Both the position numbers and the translations under genes were made by a program. The notes under the pieces were generated by a model that had not been told where the DNA came from, ran no database searches, and was given only the letters and a program-made list of their open reading frames with translations. Source: Acidobacteriaceae bacterium (lineage in GTDB: Bacteria > Acidobacteriota > Terriglobia > Bryobacterales > Bryobacteraceae). From it: 64,000 nucleotides of DNA. The DNA lies in NCBI GenBank assembly GCA_019240405.1, contig JAFAYL010000052.1, positions 1 to 64,000 of the forward strand, read 5' to 3'. How positions within the stretch are numbered: the first letter of the stretch is position 1; every line of letters begins with the position of its first letter. Shown piece after piece: positions 61,277 to 64,000 of the stretch.

Positions 61277-62413
61277 TTAGCGTGAACTACTCTTTCCTGT
61301 GACAGTGGTTTGCGTGCCGGGTATTGGGACCATTCCGAACAGCCGCTTGCGCCGGGTCTTTTCCTGCACTTCGGCCTTCGTCACTGTCTCGGGTTTCAAT
61401 TGCGCGGGGTCTTGCCACTTTGTGTCCTGGCCTGGTGCGGCTCCGGTGTCAACGTAACCCGGCTTGATCTGCAGAAATGCCGTTCGCCGCAACTGGGTCA
61501 GATACTCGCGCACTTTTGGCTGCATCTTCGGCCCATACAAAATGTTCTCGATCTCACTACGGACATCAGCAAGTTGTGCCTGGCCAGCCTTGGTGTGATC
61601 GTCCACTTTCAAAATTTCAAATCCGGTCGGAATGCGAATGGGCTGAGTGACCGCCCCTTTGGGCAGATTCCAAACGGCATCTTCGATTTGTTTGGCTAAA
61701 TAGCCCTTCGGGTAACCACCTAGCTCTCCGCCTTGCGTAGCGGTGGCCGCATCCGAATTATCACGCGCCAGATCACTAAATCGTTGCCCTTTCGCTGCAT
61801 CCGAAGCCACTTGCTTCGCTTTCTTCTCGGCAGCCGTAACCCCGGCCGCGTCCTTACCTTCGGTTGAGACAAGAATCTCGCTCAGAAACACCTTCTCATC
61901 CCGCACGAAATCCGTCTTGTGCTGGTTGTAATAATCCTGTATGTCTTTATCCGTGATGTTTATGTGCCGCGCGACTTCCTGGCCAATGACTTCACGCGTC
62001 AGAAGTTGATTCTTTTGCTCGGCGAGAAAGTCTTCGTAGCTCATCCCGGACTGCTCGCGAATGTATTCGTGAAACTTGTCAGGGTCCGTGATCTTCGCTC
62101 GCCGCTGCAGGTCCGCCATGTGCTTGCTGACCTCGGAATCGACGTTGATGTTGAGTTCTTTGCCCTTCTGAATTAACAGCAATTCGTCGATGCGGTCTCG
62201 AAGAATGTCCTTTTGCCGTGCCTGCAGCTCCTGACTTGAGCCCATCTCCGGGTGCGCCGCAAGCTCTTGCGCGATTTCTTTGGTAATCCGATCCAACTCG
62301 TCTTGACTGACAATGTCGCCGTTCACCCTGGCAACAATCTGATCCACCACGCTGACGTCCGCCCCGAGGCAGAGGGCCGCCAAGGCGAGGAGAGCAAATA
62401 CACTGAACTTCAT
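61277..62413 (-). CDS. SurA-like periplasmic foldase with parvulin domain
   Basis: A 378-residue exported chaperone for outer-membrane proteins. The signal peptide is about 1-18. The SurA N-terminal domain (about 20-150) contains DIVSQDELDRITKEIAQEL, and the rotamase domain (about 175-290) has LSEILVSTEG, TQGGELGGYPKGYLAK and FEILKVDDHT. One rotamase copy is present, so it resembles shorter SurA/PrsA-type proteins. It follows mfd by 70 bases. Confidence 0.85.
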   Translation of the reverse strand: MKFSVFALLALAALCLGADVSVVDQIVARVNGDIVSQDELDRITKEIAQELAAHPEMGSSQELQARQKDILRDRIDELLLIQKGKELNINVDSEVSKHMADLQRRAKITDPDKFHEYIREQSGMSYEDFLAEQKNQLLTREVIGQEVARHINITDKDIQDYYNQHKTDFVRDEKVFLSEILVSTEGKDAAGVTAAEKKAKQVASDAAKGQRFSDLARDNSDAATATQGGELGGYPKGYLAKQIEDAVWNLPKGAVTQPIRIPTGFEILKVDDHTKAGQAQLADVRSEIENILYGPKMQPKVREYLTQLRRTAFLQIKPGYVDTGAAPGQDTKWQDPAQLKPETVTKAEVQEKTRRKRLFGMVPIPGTQTTVTGKSSSR

Positions 62414-62483
62414 TAGCTTAATTCCTTATTATCGCAAGATTGCACACTATATTACGCTCACAAACCAACAGGCGAAGGACAGA

Positions 62484-64000
62484 TCAAGTTTGTGCCGCAA
62501 CTGGCTCTTCTACACTCAGCTCGACTAGCTTGGCCTTCAGCTCTGACAGAACCTCGGCGGGACTTCTTGATGCGCTGACCGGAAGCTTTAGTACGCCGGC
62601 GGGAGTGAACTGCGTGCCCGGCGTATTGCGTACGAGGGCCATCAGTTTGAACGGATCGACTTTTGATTGTTCATGGAATTTGATGTTCGCGAAACCCTGC
62701 CTGCGATCGATGGATTCAATTCCTACTCGCTCCGCCAAGCCCTTTAGTAATGAAAAACGAATCAAATTGGTGACCTCTTCCGGCACTGGGCCGTACCGAT
62801 CTGCCATTTCCTCGGTCACTCGCGTCGCCTGCTGTTCGTCTTTGATCTCAGCGATGCGCTTATATGATCGGAGCCGTTGCGCTTCTTCGGCAATATAGGC
62901 AGCAGGGATACGGATGTCCAGACCGAGATTCAGATTCGCGTGAATCTCGAGAGGCACTTCTTCGCCCTTCAGCTCGCGGACCGTCTCCTCGAGAAGCCGG
63001 ACGTAGGTGTCGTAACCCACGGCTTCAATGTGGCCGTGCTGCTCGCCGCCAAGCAAGTTCCCAGCGCCTCGCAGCTCCAAATCGAGCGCCGCGATCTTAA
63101 ATCCGGCGCCGAGATCACTGAATTCCTTCAAAGCCGCGAGCCGCTTGCGGGCGACTTCACTCAACTCCGTGTCCGCAGGTACCAGGAGGTAGGCATATGC
63201 GCGGCGATTTGATCGGCCGACACGGCCGCGCAGTTGATACAGTTCGCTCAGCCCATAGCGTTCCGCATTCTCGACAATAATCGTGTTCGCCAGGGGAATG
63301 TCCAAACCGTTTTCGACTATGGTCGTAGATACGAACACATCGTATTCGTGCTTCATGAAACCAAGCAGGACTTTTTCAAGCTCTGCCTCGCTCATCTGCC
63401 CGTGCCCTACGCCGATGCGGCATTCAGGAAGCAGCTCTTTGATAAATGCCGCCCGCATAAAGATCGTATCCACCCGGTTATGCACGAAATAAACCTGACC
63501 CTGACGCCCCAGTTCTTGTTCGATAGCCGTCTTGATCAGGTCGGGATTGAAGTGCGCAACGACAGTGTTGATCGAGAGCCGGTCTTTCGGAGGCGTCTCA
63601 ATCACGGACATGTCGCGGAGGCCTAGCAGCGACATATGCAGCGTGCGCGGAATTGGCGTGGCGCTCATGGTTAGAACATCAACGTTATGCCGCAGTTGTT
63701 TTAACCGTTCTTTGTGCTTCACTCCGAACCGCTGTTCCTCGTCTACGATCAGCAGCCCCAAGTCATTGAACTGCACATCGTTTGACAAAAGCCGATGCGT
63801 CCCAATCAGCACGTCCACCCTCCCGGACGCGAGATCCTCAAGGACGCTTTTGATTTGTTTCGGAGTTCGGAACCGGCTAATCAGTTCAACGCGAACCGGA
63901 AACGAAGCGAAGCGGCGCTTGAAAGTTTCGTAATGCTGGAATGAGAGAACCGTTGTCGGGGCCAAGACAGCAATCTGTTTCCCATCGCCAAGCGCTTTGA
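62484..64000 (-). CDS. mfd: Transcription-repair coupling factor, 3' part (5' end beyond the window)
   Basis: Translocase that removes stalled RNA polymerase and recruits UvrA. About 505 codons of the C-terminal half are here, reading in from the right edge (KALGDGKQIAVLAPTTVL). Motif II is VDEEQRFGV, motif III MSATPIPRTLH, and the TRG and helicase domain 2 follow (GLDIPLANTIIVENAERYGL, YQLRGRVGRSNRRAYAYLL). The final 200 residues match the TRCF C-terminal domain. Confidence 0.92.
   Translation of the reverse strand, partial: KALGDGKQIAVLAPTTVLSFQHYETFKRRFASFPVRVELISRFRTPKQIKSVLEDLASGRVDVLIGTHRLLSNDVQFNDLGLLIVDEEQRFGVKHKERLKQLRHNVDVLTMSATPIPRTLHMSLLGLRDMSVIETPPKDRLSINTVVAHFNPDLIKTAIEQELGRQGQVYFVHNRVDTIFMRAAFIKELLPECRIGVGHGQMSEAELEKVLLGFMKHEYDVFVSTTIVENGLDIPLANTIIVENAERYGLSELYQLRGRVGRSNRRAYAYLLVPADTELSEVARKRLAALKEFSDLGAGFKIAALDLELRGAGNLLGGEQHGHIEAVGYDTYVRLLEETVRELKGEEVPLEIHANLNLGLDIRIPAAYIAEEAQRLRSYKRIAEIKDEQQATRVTEEMADRYGPVPEEVTNLIRFSLLKGLAERVGIESIDRRQGFANIKFHEQSKVDPFKLMALVRNTPGTQFTPAGVLKLPVSASRSPAEVLSELKAKLVELSVEEPVAAQT

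Noticed and set aside
1-64000. tRNA, rRNA, prophage and insertion sequences
   Set aside because: No TPsiC-like motif with cloverleaf potential, rRNA core, integrase or transposase was found by reading the gaps and protein frames.

Overview
The window looks like a chromosomal segment from an acidobacterium, moderately GC-rich and Gram-negative in cell plan. The phylum is an inference. It rests on a Planctomycetes/Acidobacteria-style ECF sigma factor coupled to a Ser/Thr kinase with TPRs, a second (broken) kinase followed by a TolB-like remnant, a LacD-type class I aldolase, secreted S9 and M19 peptidases, an outer-membrane porin-like protein and a SurA-type foldase. No tRNA, rRNA, phage gene, transposase or CRISPR array was found.

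Layout. 1-3449: two tentative reverse-strand small genes, then the sigma factor and kinase. 3562-9855 (+): a housekeeping run apt-ispE-prs-rplY-pth-rpsF-rpsR-rplI plus a HEAT-repeat gene. 9865-18612 (-): amino-acid permease, thiE, S9 peptidase, a RibBA-like fusion, LacD-type aldolase, ribF, PhnP-like hydrolase, DUF1844. 18646-25679: mazG, M19 dipeptidase, DUF389 protein, a DoxX/MauE-thioredoxin fusion, topoisomerase IB, a decayed BrnT/BrnA module, HAD phosphatase, an unrecorded 47-residue membrane peptide and a HIT hydrolase. 25701-28364: HU/IHF and rpsA (-) with a strong promoter, divergent from tatA (+). 28760-35573: sigma-70-like factor, ndk-sucD-sucC, aroF-type DAHP synthase, trpD and a quinone oxidoreductase. 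35764-43614: secreted phosphodiesterase, Thr/Ser dehydratase, a 1033-residue TPR protein, a 3D-domain protein, the kinase pseudogene and a cluster of short degenerate repeats. 43696-49405 (+): an exporter-like cassette (adaptor, two ABC ATPases, NtrC-type regulator, histidine kinase) with no permease. 49418-55915 (-): a two-component/porin/cupredoxin operon and a Tat-exported ferritin-like protein. 56050-64000 (-): lipA, a small gene, recR, ybaB, dnaX, SRP RNA, a YhaM-like nuclease, surA-like foldase and the 3' part of mfd.

The most interesting part is 49418-56028. An OmpR-type regulator, a lone receiver, a porin-like protein, a secreted cupredoxin and a sensor kinase form one overlapping operon. 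Upstream lie two direct-repeat boxes of form TTTAC(A/G)-N5-TTTAC(A/G), the spacing expected for a winged-helix regulator. A third box lies upstream of the ferritin-like gene, and a strong terminator on the opposite strand hints at a small RNA. Together these suggest an undescribed envelope metal or redox stress regulon. Also notable are the degenerate active sites of the RibBA-like protein, the repeat cluster that ends the kinase pseudogene, the permease-less ABC cassette, and the nonsense-disrupted BrnT toxin next to an intact antitoxin and operator-like palindrome.
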